NCBI GenBank assembly: GCA_012520615.1
Contig: JAAYNX010000041.1
Location: 1 to 37,730, forward strand
DNA length: 37,730 nucleotides
Direction of reading: 5' to 3'
From: Clostridiaceae bacterium
Lineage (GTDB): Bacteria; Bacillota; Clostridia; DSM-8532
Each line of letters begins with the position of its first letter. The first letter of the stretch is position 1. Position numbers and translations under genes: made by a program. The notes under the pieces were generated by a model, which saw only the letters and a list, made by a program, of their open reading frames with translations, had not been told where the DNA came from and did no database searches. Shown here in pieces: positions 7,139-16,079 of this stretch.

Positions 7139-9355
7139 ATGAAGATTTTAGAAGGCCTGAATCCGGAACAGAAACAGGCCGTTATGCATACAGAAGGGCC
7201 TTTGCTGGTGCTTGCGGGAGCAGGTTCGGGGAAAACAAGAGTTTTAACTCATAGAATCGCGTATTTAGTAGAAGAAAAGCTGATACGTCCGTGGAGTATT
7301 TTGGCCATCACATTTACCAACAAAGCTGCCAGAGAAATGAAAGAAAGAATGGAAAAGCTGATTGGTCCTGAGGCCAATAATATATGGGTTGGCACATTTC
7401 ACGCTACCTGTGTAAGAATATTAAGGCGCGAAATAGAAAAGCTAGGTTATGACAGAAGCTTTGTTATATATGACTCAGATGATCAGAAAAGTCTGGTTAA
7501 AACCTGCCTAGAACAGTTAAACATTAATGATAAAAACTTTCCTCCTCGATCGGTTCTAAACGAAATAAGCCGAGCGAAGGACGAGTTAATCGACCCGGAA
7601 AGATTTGCACTTATGTATGCTTCTGACTATCGCATGAGTAAAATAGCAGCTATATACGAGCTCTATCAAAAAAAGCTTAAAGCTAATAATGCTTTGGATT
7701 TTGATGATATAATCCTGCTTACCATCAGTATTTTTTCAAGATTTCCAGAAGTCTTGGACTATTATGCCAATAAATTTAAATATATTTTGGTTGATGAATA
7801 TCAGGATACAAACACAGCCCAATACATGCTGGTAAGTATGCTTGCAACAAAACATGGGAACATATGCGTTGTGGGTGATGACGACCAAATGATTTACGGC
7901 TGGAGGGGAGCAAATCTTCGCAATATTCTTGATTTTGAGAAGGATTACCCCAATTGCAGGATTATTAAGCTTGAGCAGAATTATCGTTCTACAAAAACTA
8001 TTCTTGAGGCCGCTAATAACGTAATTAAGAACAATGGCGGCAGAAAAGAAAAGCAGCTTTGGACTGAAAATAACGAGGGTAAGCTATTGAACAGGTACGA
8101 AGCCATAGATGAGCGTGATGAAGCCTTTTATGTCGCTAGCACCATGAAATCCCTGAAAAAATCGGGTAGATCATATAATGACATGGCTATCCTTTATAGA
8201 CTTAATGCTCAATCCCGTGTATTTGAGGAAATGCTGATGAAGCAAGGTGTTCCTTACAAAATATATGGAGGGCTTAAGTTCTATGCCAGAAAGGAAATTA
8301 AGGATGTTATTGCATTACTTAGAGTTGTACAAAACGGTAATGATGACGTCAGCCTGAAAAGAATAATAAATGTACCTAAAAGAGGCATTGGAAAGACTAC
8401 TTTGGATAGGGTTGAACAATACGCAATTAACGAAGAAGTCAGCATGTACAAAATAATTTCCATGATTTCGAATTATCCGGATCTTTCCCGAGCCAGCAAG
8501 AATCTACAAGAGTTCTTGAATTTTATAGAGAGCATGAAGGGGCTGGCGGCTAATACAGAGCTGGTAGAATTTATTGAGTTATTGATTGACAAAAGTGGTA
8601 TTGTGAAAGAACTAGAAGCCGAAATGACTGTTGAGAGCAGAACACGAATAGAGAATATCAAAGAGTTTATCTCTGTGGCGCGGGAATTCGAAATAACCAC
8701 AGAAGAAAAACCGACTTTAGAAGATTTCCTTGCTCATATATCTTTGGTGGCAGATATTGATGATACCGAAGAGGTGGGAGATCGTGTGGTAATGATGACA
8801 CTTCATAGCGCAAAAGGCCTTGAGTTTCCTGTTGTTTTTATAGCAGGAATGGAAGAGGGCGTATTTCCGAGTTATAGGTCGTCGGCTGAGGAGGAAGAAC
8901 TCGAAGAAGAACGCAGACTTTGTTATGTGGGAATAACCAGGGCCAGGGAAGAGGTTTATATTACCAATGCAAGATGCCGTATGCTTTTCGGCAGCACTAC
9001 ATATAACCGGGAATCTCGATTTTTAGCAGAAATACCCGATGGGCTTATTTCTCAAATTGAAAACAAATCTGCACAAAATCAGAGGAGCGAGTCTAAAGGT
9101 GGATTTGGCTTTATGTCAAGTGGCAAAGTAGTGGATTTGTCCGATCTTAAATCAAGAATAAAAGAATTTAACCGGATGTCTGACGAAAATGTTGCGGCTG
9201 TTAATGTGGGAGACCGTGTTGTTCACAAAAAATTTGGTGAAGGAATTGTAAAAGCCAAGGTAAAAGAAAGCGATGACTTTAGGCTGGATATTAACTTTGA
9301 CCAATACGGGATGAAGCGCCTTATGGAAAGCTATGCTAAGCTTAAGAAAGTATAG
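7139..9355 (+). CDS. pcrA: ATP-dependent DNA helicase PcrA (UvrD family)
   Basis: A 738-residue superfamily 1 3'-5' helicase, the normal length for PcrA. It acts in nucleotide excision repair, plasmid replication and clearing of RecA or stalled RNA polymerase. Visible motifs: Walker A GAGSGKT (27-33), motif Ia AITFTNKAA, Walker B LVDEYQDTN (218-225), motif III GDDDQMIYGWRGA, motif IV LEQNYRST, motif V MTLHSAKGLEFPVVF and motif VI YVGITRARE. A C-terminal tail (VGDRVVHKKFGEGIV) is the Tudor-like RNA polymerase-binding domain typical of PcrA. The open frame extends back to 6977, but GGAGG just before ATG 7139 and the LNPEQKQAV start define the protein. A HAD gene follows 29 nt downstream. Confidence 0.96.
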   Translation: MKILEGLNPEQKQAVMHTEGPLLVLAGAGSGKTRVLTHRIAYLVEEKLIRPWSILAITFTNKAAREMKERMEKLIGPEANNIWVGTFHATCVRILRREIEKLGYDRSFVIYDSDDQKSLVKTCLEQLNINDKNFPPRSVLNEISRAKDELIDPERFALMYASDYRMSKIAAIYELYQKKLKANNALDFDDIILLTISIFSRFPEVLDYYANKFKYILVDEYQDTNTAQYMLVSMLATKHGNICVVGDDDQMIYGWRGANLRNILDFEKDYPNCRIIKLEQNYRSTKTILEAANNVIKNNGGRKEKQLWTENNEGKLLNRYEAIDERDEAFYVASTMKSLKKSGRSYNDMAILYRLNAQSRVFEEMLMKQGVPYKIYGGLKFYARKEIKDVIALLRVVQNGNDDVSLKRIINVPKRGIGKTTLDRVEQYAINEEVSMYKIISMISNYPDLSRASKNLQEFLNFIESMKGLAANTELVEFIELLIDKSGIVKELEAEMTVESRTRIENIKEFISVAREFEITTEEKPTLEDFLAHISLVADIDDTEEVGDRVVMMTLHSAKGLEFPVVFIAGMEEGVFPSYRSSAEEEELEEERRLCYVGITRAREEVYITNARCRMLFGSTTYNRESRFLAEIPDGLISQIENKSAQNQRSESKGGFGFMSSGKVVDLSDLKSRIKEFNRMSDENVAAVNVGDRVVHKKFGEGIVKAKVKESDDFRLDINFDQYGMKRLMESYAKLKKV

Positions 9356-9384
9356 ATATTATTAAGTTAGGAGACCAAGAATTT

Positions 9385-10050
9385 ATGATTAAAGCATTGG
9401 TTTTTGATCTTGACGGAGTAATCATTGACAGCGAGAGTATTAATACGGAACTGACTTTGCAGGTATTAAGGGATGTCGGTGCACAGTCGGATACAGACGA
9501 AATTAGTCAATTCGTCGGGGTTCAGAATGAAAAAATGTGGACGATATTAATTGATCGCCACCAGATTAAAGAATCTGTTGAACAACTCATGGAAAAACAA
9601 AGAGTTTATATCCTTGAAAGGTTTTTAAACGGAGAGCTTGAGCCTATTGCTGGAGTAATAGAGCTTTTAGAAGAGGCAAGAAGTAAGAATCTTAAGATTG
9701 CACTGGCAACATCGGCACCTAGGGTCTATGCCGAGTATATATTAAAGAAGATAAAAGCGGCTGAATATTTCGAGGTATTGGTTACCTCAGATGAAATTGC
9801 AAAAAGCAAGCCCGATCCGGAAGTCTATATTACTGCGGCTAAGGCTCTTGGTCTTAAGCCCGAGGAATGTATCGCGATCGAGGATTCCACTGCCGGTATC
9901 CAAGCGGCCAAAAGTGCAGGGATGACATGCATAGGCTTTAAAAATCCGAATTCCGGAAATCAGGACACCACAAAGGCTGATAATGTGGTAACATCAATTA
10001 GAGAAATCAATCTCGATAGTATTGATAAAAAGGGAGATATTTATGAGTGA
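9385..10050 (+). CDS. HAD-superfamily phosphatase/phosphomutase (subfamily IA)
   Basis: A 221-residue HAD hydrolase. Motif I is DLDGVIIDSE (nucleophile D8, acid/base D10), motif II ATSAP, motif III lysine in KSKPDPEVY, and motif IV IEDSTAGIQAAK. A helical cap is inserted after motif I (about residues 15-85). The pattern is closest to beta-phosphoglucomutase and phosphoglycolate phosphatase-like proteins, but the substrate cannot be assigned. RBS TAGGAG precedes ATG 9385. The stop codon overlaps the next start in ATGAGTGA (10043-10050), so the following AAA+ gene is translationally coupled to it. Confidence 0.85.
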   Translation: MIKALVFDLDGVIIDSESINTELTLQVLRDVGAQSDTDEISQFVGVQNEKMWTILIDRHQIKESVEQLMEKQRVYILERFLNGELEPIAGVIELLEEARSKNLKIALATSAPRVYAEYILKKIKAAEYFEVLVTSDEIAKSKPDPEVYITAAKALGLKPEECIAIEDSTAGIQAAKSAGMTCIGFKNPNSGNQDTTKADNVVTSIREINLDSIDKKGDIYE

Positions 10051-11128
10051 TATTAACAATCCCTTAAACAATGGCAGAAGGCATAATGAAGACCTTAATA
10101 AACTTCTGGACGAAATGGACTCTATTTTAAAAAGAAATCCTATGAGGGGAGTTTATGATGATCTTTTTGCAAACAAACTCCCAATAATAGAGGATAATAC
10201 AGCTCCACCTAACGGTACTGACGGACAGTATGCACGTTTTGATCCGGGAAACAATCCGTTTGAACCCGAGGAGACTGAGGATGCGCCTCCACCAAAAAGC
10301 CTTGAAGAGCTCATGGAGGAGCTGAATAGTCTTGTAGGCCTAAAAAAAGTTAAAGAGGATGTCAAGTCCCTGACCAATGTGGTAAAAATAATGAAAATGC
10401 GCAAAGAAAGAGGTTTGCCGGAAGTAGATATGTCGCTTCACCTTGTTTTTACAGGTAATCCGGGAACGGGCAAAACTACTGTGGCAAGATTGCTTTCGGG
10501 AATATACAGAGAAATTGGCGTATTGTCCAAAGGGCATTTAGTAGAAGTGGATAGATCAAGGCTTGTAGCCAAATATGTCGGGCAAACTGCTCCACAGGTT
10601 ATGGAAGTTGTAAATGAAGCTATGGGCGGCGTTCTGTTTATAGATGAAGCTTATTCCCTTGTTTCCCGCCGAGGAGAGAATGACTTTGGCTATGAGGCTG
10701 TGGATACTTTACTTAAAGCGATGGAGGATAATCGCGATGACTTGATAGTGATAGTTGCCGGTTATCCTGATAAGATGGAGGAGTTTTTGGACTCCAACCC
10801 CGGTCTTCAATCCAGATTCAATAAATATATAAATTTTGACGATTATTCCCCGGAAGAGCTTATGGACATCTTCAGAGGAATGTGTAAAAAGAATGGATAT
10901 AAACCCACCGAGGACGCTGAAGAAAAGGTTAAACAAATGCTGGAGTTTCTTCATGAAACTCGCTCTGACAGCTTTGCTAACGCCCGTACAGTTCGGAATT
11001 TATTCGAGAAGCTTCTCACTATTCAGGCTGACAGGCTGGCAGAAAAAGAATCGGTCAGTGACGAAGAACTATCTTTAATTACCGAGGAAGATTTAGATAA
11101 AATCGACCTCAATGAACTCATGCGATAA
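10043..11128 (+). CDS. spoVK: SpoVK/CbxX-CfqX-type AAA+ ATPase
   Basis: A 361-residue AAA+ protein. Residues 1-95 are polar and probably disordered (DPGNNPFEPEETEDAPPP). The ATPase core follows LEELMEELNSLVGLKKVKEDV: Walker A GNPGTGKTT (138-146), Walker B VLFIDEAYSL (D201, E202), the arginine-finger region SNPGLQSRFN, and a helical lid. This is the CbxX/CfqX family that includes Bacillus SpoVK (spore maturation) and rubisco activases. The gene product is often named stage V sporulation protein K in Clostridia, but the SpoVK role is inferred from family only. The start is ATG 10043 inside the overlap with the HAD gene; GGGAG at 10032-10036 is its RBS and lies inside the HAD coding region. Confidence 0.8.
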   Translation: MSDINNPLNNGRRHNEDLNKLLDEMDSILKRNPMRGVYDDLFANKLPIIEDNTAPPNGTDGQYARFDPGNNPFEPEETEDAPPPKSLEELMEELNSLVGLKKVKEDVKSLTNVVKIMKMRKERGLPEVDMSLHLVFTGNPGTGKTTVARLLSGIYREIGVLSKGHLVEVDRSRLVAKYVGQTAPQVMEVVNEAMGGVLFIDEAYSLVSRRGENDFGYEAVDTLLKAMEDNRDDLIVIVAGYPDKMEEFLDSNPGLQSRFNKYINFDDYSPEELMDIFRGMCKKNGYKPTEDAEEKVKQMLEFLHETRSDSFANARTVRNLFEKLLTIQADRLAEKESVSDEELSLITEEDLDKIDLNELMR

Positions 11129-11570
11129 CCATAATAAAGATAACCTCTACATTTCTAGGGCATACTGTACGAAAACCGTTTTGGCATGCAGATTTTTATA
11201 TTTGATTATACAATCGTGAATTAGCGGCGTGGCTGCTACGATTTAAAGCGAAGCATGGCTTGCGTAGCGAGCGCGACTTGAAAACCGGATGTTTTCACGG
11301 AGCGCTAAATCGTTGCAGGCAACAGCCGCTATATTTGGTACCATGCTTCGCTCCTAGGAGACAGTAGTAGCACCCATGTAAGGCTTGCCCAAGAAGACAA
11401 AGTCTAATTGGTTGCAAGCTACTGCGCAGCGAGTTTTCGTATAATATGTATGTGGCAGATATGAATTGCTATTTCCCGCAAAACGGGAAGTAAGTACTAT
11501 TTTTAAGGTTCCTTTCATATAATTTTAGTACCCCGATTTACTTAAGACAAAATTTATGGAGGAACCATAC
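11129..11570. other. 442-bp gap between the AAA+ gene and spoIIE
   Basis: No plausible coding region. Most of it is a structured element (11161-11448). To its right is a hairpin TTCCCG/CGGGAA (11473-11489), then a lone TATAAT (11518-11523) with no matching -35 before spoIIE. I see no clear Spo0A box. Confidence 0.6.
11161..11448. mobile_element. MITE-like structured element with terminal inverted repeats
   Basis: Ends are 16-bp inverted repeats matching at 14 of 16 positions (11161-11176, CATACTGTACGAAAAC; 11433-11448). Inside are an imperfect ~30-bp inverted repeat (11222-11250 with 11302-11331, both TAGCGGC... arms), a perfect 11-bp pair GCGAAGCATGG (11248-11258) with CCATGCTTCGC (11341-11351), a central hairpin GAAAAC-CGGAT-GTTTTC (11280-11296) and GTTGC-AG-GCAAC (11312-11323). 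It has no ORF. Its left arm recurs at 30225-30254, so at least part of it is a dispersed repeat. I could not find a clear target-site duplication. Confidence 0.55.
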
Positions 11571-13895
11571 ATGGAAAATATAACACTACTAAAGAACGAA
11601 AAAAGGTTTTTTAAATATACTAGTTATCACCTTTCGAAAATCAAACAGCATCATCTCATCGGCTTTCTAATCTGCTTTGTTTTTTCCAGAGCAAATCTTT
11701 TTGGTGTTATAAGGCCTTTTACATCGGCGTTCTATGTTTCTGCCGGGTTTAGCAGAATTTCAAAAGTAATAGCAATAACTTCAATTACTTTTGGCAACGC
11801 TATCTTTACTAATTTTTATGAGACCATAAGGCAGCTTCTGGCTTTGATACTTTTTGAGGTTCTTATAAATATTATACTAAGTAACAGTGCAAAAAACGAT
11901 TCGGCTTTTGCTCGATCTGTATTAATGTCATTTATTATCGGTCTTACCGGCCTTATTAGAGGTGCTGTTCAGGGATTTCATCTATATGATTTGGTGGTTT
12001 CACTTCTAAGTGCCGTCATGGTCTTATCCTTTTCTTTAGTTCTGGCTCCCGGGATTGAAAACTTCAGAGACATAAAAAAGAATAGTGCCATTGATGGGAA
12101 AAAGCTGTTTTCTAGGTCAATTTTATTAGGCGTTATTATTATAAGTCTCCAAGGCATAATGGTATGGAATTGTGAGTTGGGTACTGTTTTGGCCGGACTA
12201 GCAGTAATTGTTATTGCAAGACATAAGGGCAGCAGTCAGGGAGCATTAATCGGTGTGATACTAGGAATAGTTATTTCTATATATGATATTCCGGGAGCTC
12301 TTGCGGTTCCCGGCATGTTTGCATTAGCTGGCGCTGCGGCAGGGATTCCAGTAAAAACACGTACATTTACTGTTACACTATGGACATTGGTAATAATTTT
12401 CTTTTCAGGGCTTTCTGTTCTGGAGGGCGGCCTTATAGTGAAGTATTATGAAGCTCTGACTTCGGGGATTCTGTTTTTGTTTATACCTAAAAAAGTAGTT
12501 AGTTATGTCAGTGATAAATTTATCGGATTTCGAGAGAAATCAGAAAATATCGCTATATGTGAATCAAAACAAACCCATGAGGCTGCCGATAAGCTATTTG
12601 TCTTGGGTAAGGCCTTGTCTCGGGTATCCAGAAGTATAGAAGAAACAATTTTGGATGATGAAGATGATACAAGTTATGTTATCCAATGGATAATTGAGGC
12701 AGTGGCTGAAAGGGCATGTAATCGCTGCAGTATGTGTGACAGATGTTGGAACACCTACTTCTATAAGACCTATAAATTAATAGAAGAAACATTGTCCAAT
12801 TTGAAAATGGATGAAAACGGTCAAATGGAAATCCCGGCTTGGTTTAAAACGACTTGTACAAAATCTGAAAAATTTATTGAAGCTCTGGAAACAGCCTATT
12901 CGGTTTATAAATCTGATAAGGTTTGGAGACAAAAGTTTAAGGAAAGCCAAGCTCTTCTTTGTAAGCAGGCAAATATAATTTCCGGCAGCGTCATAGCACT
13001 TGCACGAAATCTTGTTGATAATGAGGAGCGGGATTATGAAACTGAAAACAGGCTTCTTAAAGTTGCCGGAAGCAGAGGCATACCTGTTTCGGGTTTTCGT
13101 TACCATAACAAGTATGATTCTAAGCCCTATTTAGAGGTTCTATTAGAAACAATAAGTAAAATTAATGTAGATTATCTGGATGAAATAGTGCAGCAGAATA
13201 TTCAGAATAATTTTATCAGGACAGGTGAGTGCAGGAGAAATTTTCTTGGGCATACTGTTTTAAGGTATACTAAAAAGCCAAGGTATAAGACAGTTACAGG
13301 AGTGGCGCGCACTGTCAGAGAAACCTCCGTTATATCCGGGGACAATTTTACATTTTTTATAACGTGCCAAGGTATTCATATAAGTGCAATCAGTGATGGT
13401 ATGGGCAGTGGTAAGCAGGCCGATAAGTTTAGCCGGACTGCTATTCAGATATTGGAGAGTTTATTAGAGGACGGAATAGAAGTTGGCCAAGCAATAAGGT
13501 TATTAAATCTGTACTTAAATATGAAAGGTGAAAATGAAAGATTAGCAACGATTGATTTATGCTCAATAGACCTTTCTACCGGAGCGGCATCCTTTTACAA
13601 GTATGGTGCATCGTTATCCTTTGTGAAAAGACGATATGGTACAGATGAAATAAACACCTCTACACTGCACTATAAGCCATTTACCATAACTGGAGGCGAC
13701 TTTGTTGTAATGATATCAGACGGTGTTCTTGAGGCTTTTTCTGTTTTAGGAGAGACTTCGGGGCTAAAAAAATATATTGAGAGCATTGATACTATAAATG
13801 CTCAACTTATGGCCGAAGGTATTTTAGCCGAAGCTAAAAGCCGTAGCCAAGGTAAACATGATGATATGACAGTTTTGGTGACAAAACTCTGGTAA
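11571..13895 (+). CDS. spoIIE: Stage II sporulation protein E, PP2C phosphatase
   Basis: A 774-residue membrane-anchored serine phosphatase. In the family it dephosphorylates SpoIIAA to release sigma-F in the forespore and interacts with FtsZ at the polar septum. The N-terminal third (about residues 25-325) is a set of around ten hydrophobic segments; a central regulatory region holds a cysteine cluster C383-x2-C386-x2-C389-x2-C392; the C-terminal PP2C domain has metal-binding ISDGMGSGKQAD (D609) and KHDDMTVLV (D764, D765). The ATG at 11556 overlaps the Shine-Dalgarno GGAGG (11558-11562), so ATG 11571 is chosen. It ends 2 bp from the end of the convergent murC gene, with no terminator between them. 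Confidence 0.95.
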   Translation: MENITLLKNEKRFFKYTSYHLSKIKQHHLIGFLICFVFSRANLFGVIRPFTSAFYVSAGFSRISKVIAITSITFGNAIFTNFYETIRQLLALILFEVLINIILSNSAKNDSAFARSVLMSFIIGLTGLIRGAVQGFHLYDLVVSLLSAVMVLSFSLVLAPGIENFRDIKKNSAIDGKKLFSRSILLGVIIISLQGIMVWNCELGTVLAGLAVIVIARHKGSSQGALIGVILGIVISIYDIPGALAVPGMFALAGAAAGIPVKTRTFTVTLWTLVIIFFSGLSVLEGGLIVKYYEALTSGILFLFIPKKVVSYVSDKFIGFREKSENIAICESKQTHEAADKLFVLGKALSRVSRSIEETILDDEDDTSYVIQWIIEAVAERACNRCSMCDRCWNTYFYKTYKLIEETLSNLKMDENGQMEIPAWFKTTCTKSEKFIEALETAYSVYKSDKVWRQKFKESQALLCKQANIISGSVIALARNLVDNEERDYETENRLLKVAGSRGIPVSGFRYHNKYDSKPYLEVLLETISKINVDYLDEIVQQNIQNNFIRTGECRRNFLGHTVLRYTKKPRYKTVTGVARTVRETSVISGDNFTFFITCQGIHISAISDGMGSGKQADKFSRTAIQILESLLEDGIEVGQAIRLLNLYLNMKGENERLATIDLCSIDLSTGAASFYKYGASLSFVKRRYGTDEINTSTLHYKPFTITGGDFVVMISDGVLEAFSVLGETSGLKKYIESIDTINAQLMAEGILAEAKSRSQGKHDDMTVLVTKLW

Positions 13896-13897
13896 AG

Positions 13898-15292
13898 CTA
13901 ATTACCGCAACCGCCAAGAAACATCTCGCCTACTTGGTATACATTTCCTGCCCCCATGGTAATAACAAGGTCGCCGGCGGTTGCATTATCGCGAAGGAAT
14001 TCAACGATATCTTTAAACTTAGATATATAAACAGAATTTCCGGTATTCATGTTTATCCGGTCGTTTAAGACACGGGAGCTGATAATACCTGTATCTTTTT
14101 CTCTAGCGGCATAGATGTCGGTTACAATTACAGTATCGGCCTGACCAAAAGATCTGGAAAAATCGTCGATGAGCTCGTGGGTTCTGGTATAGGTATGAGG
14201 CTGAAATACACAGAATAAACGGTTAGTTGCCAATGCCCTGGCTGCGCTTAAGCTAGCCTGAATCTCGGTAGGGTGATGGGCATAGTCGTCCATAACCCTT
14301 ACACCGTAAAGCATTCCTTTGTCTTCAAGGCGTCTGTGGGTGCCTTGAAATTTCTCCAATCCGTTGATTATAGTGCTTTTGCTTATTCCTAAGCTGTGAC
14401 AAACCGCAATGGCGGCCAGTACATTGGAGACATTATGGAGCCCGGGCACCGCAAGACTGATATTTGCCCACCTAGACCTTTTATGAACTATTGTCGCGTT
14501 TGCATAGCCTTGTTTGAAAGTAACGTTTTCACAGCTCCAGTCAGCCTCGGGCGTATTGATACCGTAAGTAATCACGGGCCGTGTCAGCAATTTTGAAAGT
14601 GTTTTTGTTTGAGGATCATCTATATTAAGCACAATTATTCCGGGAGTCTTGACATTGGCAAGAAACAGTTCAAAAGATTTTCTAATGTCGTCAATATCTT
14701 TAAAAAAGTCCAAGTGATCTAAATCTATATTAAGGACAACTGCCAGGAAAGGTCTGAATTGCAGGAAACTATTTTTATACTCGCATGCCTCAGCAATAAA
14801 ACATTCACTGTTACCAATGCGGGTATTTCCGCCTATCAGATTAAGCAAGCCCCCAACATGAATTGTAGGATCGAGGCCAGATTCCAAGACTACTGAGGCA
14901 ATCATTGATGTAGTTGTTGTTTTGCCGTGAGTACCCGCAACAGCGATGCTATTTTGGAACTGATCCATTATTGCACCTAATAGTTCCGATCTTTCAATTG
15001 CCGGGATATTACGATTATTAGCCTCAGTTATTTCAGGATTATCCTTGGAAATTGCGGCAGTATAGACAACCAGATCCTGATTAGAAATATTTGAAGCATC
15101 GTGAGAGTAATATATGGTTGCTCCCATACTTTGCAATCTTTTAGTGATATCTGTTTCAACCAGATCAGAACCTGTAATTTTAACATTCTTATTCATTAGA
15201 ATCTCGGCAAGACCGCTCATGCTAATGCCTCCGATTCCGACCATGTGTATTGTCATATTGCTTTTATCAAAAAAAATATTCGTACGTTCCAT
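13898..15292 (-). CDS. murC: UDP-N-acetylmuramate--L-alanine ligase
   Basis: A 464-residue cytoplasmic Mur ligase that adds L-alanine to UDP-MurNAc with ATP, the first peptide step of peptidoglycan synthesis. Domain 1 has the UDP-binding GIGGISMSGLAE (19-30); domain 2 the P-loop GTHGKTTTT (120-128) and EACEYKNSFL; domain 3 GLHNVSN (284-290) and DDYAHHPTE (335-343), a MurC hallmark. ATG 15292 has GGAGA 8 nt upstream. It stands alone, apart from the other mur genes, and runs tail to tail with spoIIE, so its transcript may extend antisense into spoIIE or vice versa. Confidence 0.97.
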   Translation of the reverse strand: MERTNIFFDKSNMTIHMVGIGGISMSGLAEILMNKNVKITGSDLVETDITKRLQSMGATIYYSHDASNISNQDLVVYTAAISKDNPEITEANNRNIPAIERSELLGAIMDQFQNSIAVAGTHGKTTTTSMIASVVLESGLDPTIHVGGLLNLIGGNTRIGNSECFIAEACEYKNSFLQFRPFLAVVLNIDLDHLDFFKDIDDIRKSFELFLANVKTPGIIVLNIDDPQTKTLSKLLTRPVITYGINTPEADWSCENVTFKQGYANATIVHKRSRWANISLAVPGLHNVSNVLAAIAVCHSLGISKSTIINGLEKFQGTHRRLEDKGMLYGVRVMDDYAHHPTEIQASLSAARALATNRLFCVFQPHTYTRTHELIDDFSRSFGQADTVIVTDIYAAREKDTGIISSRVLNDRINMNTGNSVYISKFKDIVEFLRDNATAGDLVITMGAGNVYQVGEMFLGGCGN

Positions 15293-15326
15293 TTATACTC
15301 TCCAAAATGTCAAGATATCAGATAGA

Positions 15327-15356
15327 ATTATATATCAAATACAAGCATTTATACAA
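15327..15356 (-). promoter_or_regulatory. Probable murC promoter
   Basis: On the minus strand TTGTAT (15356-15351), 18-bp spacer, TATAAT (15332-15327), about 35 bp before the murC start. Confidence 0.5.
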
Positions 15357-15390
15357 GGTAAGAAAAGTACAGTCATGCAAGGGTTAATTT

Positions 15391-15435
15391 TTGCCATAAA
15401 ACCAAATTTCAATACCTATAATAATTTTATGGCAA
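15391..15435. repeat. 11-bp perfect inverted repeat between murC and spoVG
   Basis: TTGCCATAAAA and TTTTATGGCAA flank a 23-nt AT-rich loop. There is no T-run, so it is more likely an operator or paired binding site than a terminator. Its ligand is unknown. Confidence 0.5.
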
Positions 15436-15523
15436 TAATCGGCTAAACATTCGTATTAATGCATCTTTTCAGTCCTTTGATACAACGATGGCATGGTAAA
15501 TATTAAAAATATTTTTTAAAAAA

Positions 15524-15552
15524 GGAGGAATTTCGGTATATTTGGCGAATTT
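15524..15552 (+). promoter_or_regulatory. Sigma-H promoter of spoVG
   Basis: GGAGGAATT (-35, 15524-15532), an 11-bp spacer and GGCGAATTT (-10, 15544-15552). This matches the Bacillus sigma-H consensus RnAGGAwWW-N11/12-RnnGAATww at every defined position. It lies 50 bp upstream of spoVG, the classic sigma-H-controlled gene. The GGAGG here is not an RBS, since no start codon follows it closely. Confidence 0.85.
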
Positions 15553-15601
15553 ATAATATCAAACAAAAAACTACATTGCTATCGGAAGGTGGGCTGCTAA
15601 A

Positions 15602-15892
15602 ATGGAGATTACAGACATTAGAATTCGTAAAGTTGATGCTGAAGGGAAAATGAGAGCAGTTGTCTCAATTACTTTTGACAATGAATTTGTTGTTCATGAC
15701 ATCAAAATAATTGAAAGCCAAGGCGGGTTGTTCATTGCAATGCCTAGTCGCAAAACCCCGACTGGAGAGTTCAGAGACATTGCGCATCCTATTAACGCAG
15801 AGGCAAGAAACAAGGTGCAAAATGCGATACTGGAAAAATATCAGTCTATGCTAGCCGAAGAAGAAGCTGCGGGCACAACTATTAATGAATAA
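15602..15892 (+). CDS. spoVG: SpoVG septation/regulatory protein
   Basis: A 96-residue SpoVG of normal length. SpoVG binds nucleic acid and affects asymmetric septation, cortex formation and the expression of many genes. The whole family signature is present: [11 protein letters not shown], then [20 protein letters not shown], and [34 protein letters not shown] precedes ATG 15602. It has its own sigma-H promoter and its own terminator (15913), and it heads the conserved order spoVG-glmU-prs-pth. Confidence 0.97.
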   Translation: MEITDIRIRKVDAEGKMRAVVSITFDNEFVVHDIKIIESQGGLFIAMPSRKTPTGEFRDIAHPINAEARNKVQNAILEKYQSMLAEEEAAGTTINE

Positions 15893-15912
15893 TTTCCAAT
15901 TGCCGATGAACT

Positions 15913-15946
15913 TAGGCACTTCATAATTAAGAAGTGCCTATTTTGT
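15913..15946 (+). terminator. Intrinsic terminator after spoVG
   Basis: TAGGCACTTC (15913-15922) pairs perfectly with GAAGTGCCTA (15931-15940) around an 8-nt loop, followed by TTTTGTT. It separates spoVG from glmU. Confidence 0.75.
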
Positions 15947-16079
15947 TGCATTAAAATATGAAAAATGTCAATTGCATTACTATAATAAAAATGAGAGAAT
16001 AAATGTGGCGAAGATATTTTAATATTATTTAAAGAATAGTGAAAATAGAAACGAAAGGTATTTAGGAGGTTAAAAGCAC

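Larger units (their letters stand above)
15293..15601. other. Divergent regulatory gap between murC and spoVG
   Basis: 309 bp without a gene. It contains the murC promoter, a perfect 11-bp inverted repeat TTGCCATAAAA/TTTTATGGCAA (15391-15401 and 15425-15435, 23-nt loop), and the sigma-H promoter of spoVG. Confidence 0.7.

Noticed and set aside
11230-11440. tRNA or other standard RNA gene within the 11161-11448 element
   Set aside because: The inverted repeats do not form a cloverleaf, and no TψC-like or CCA-end sequence is present.
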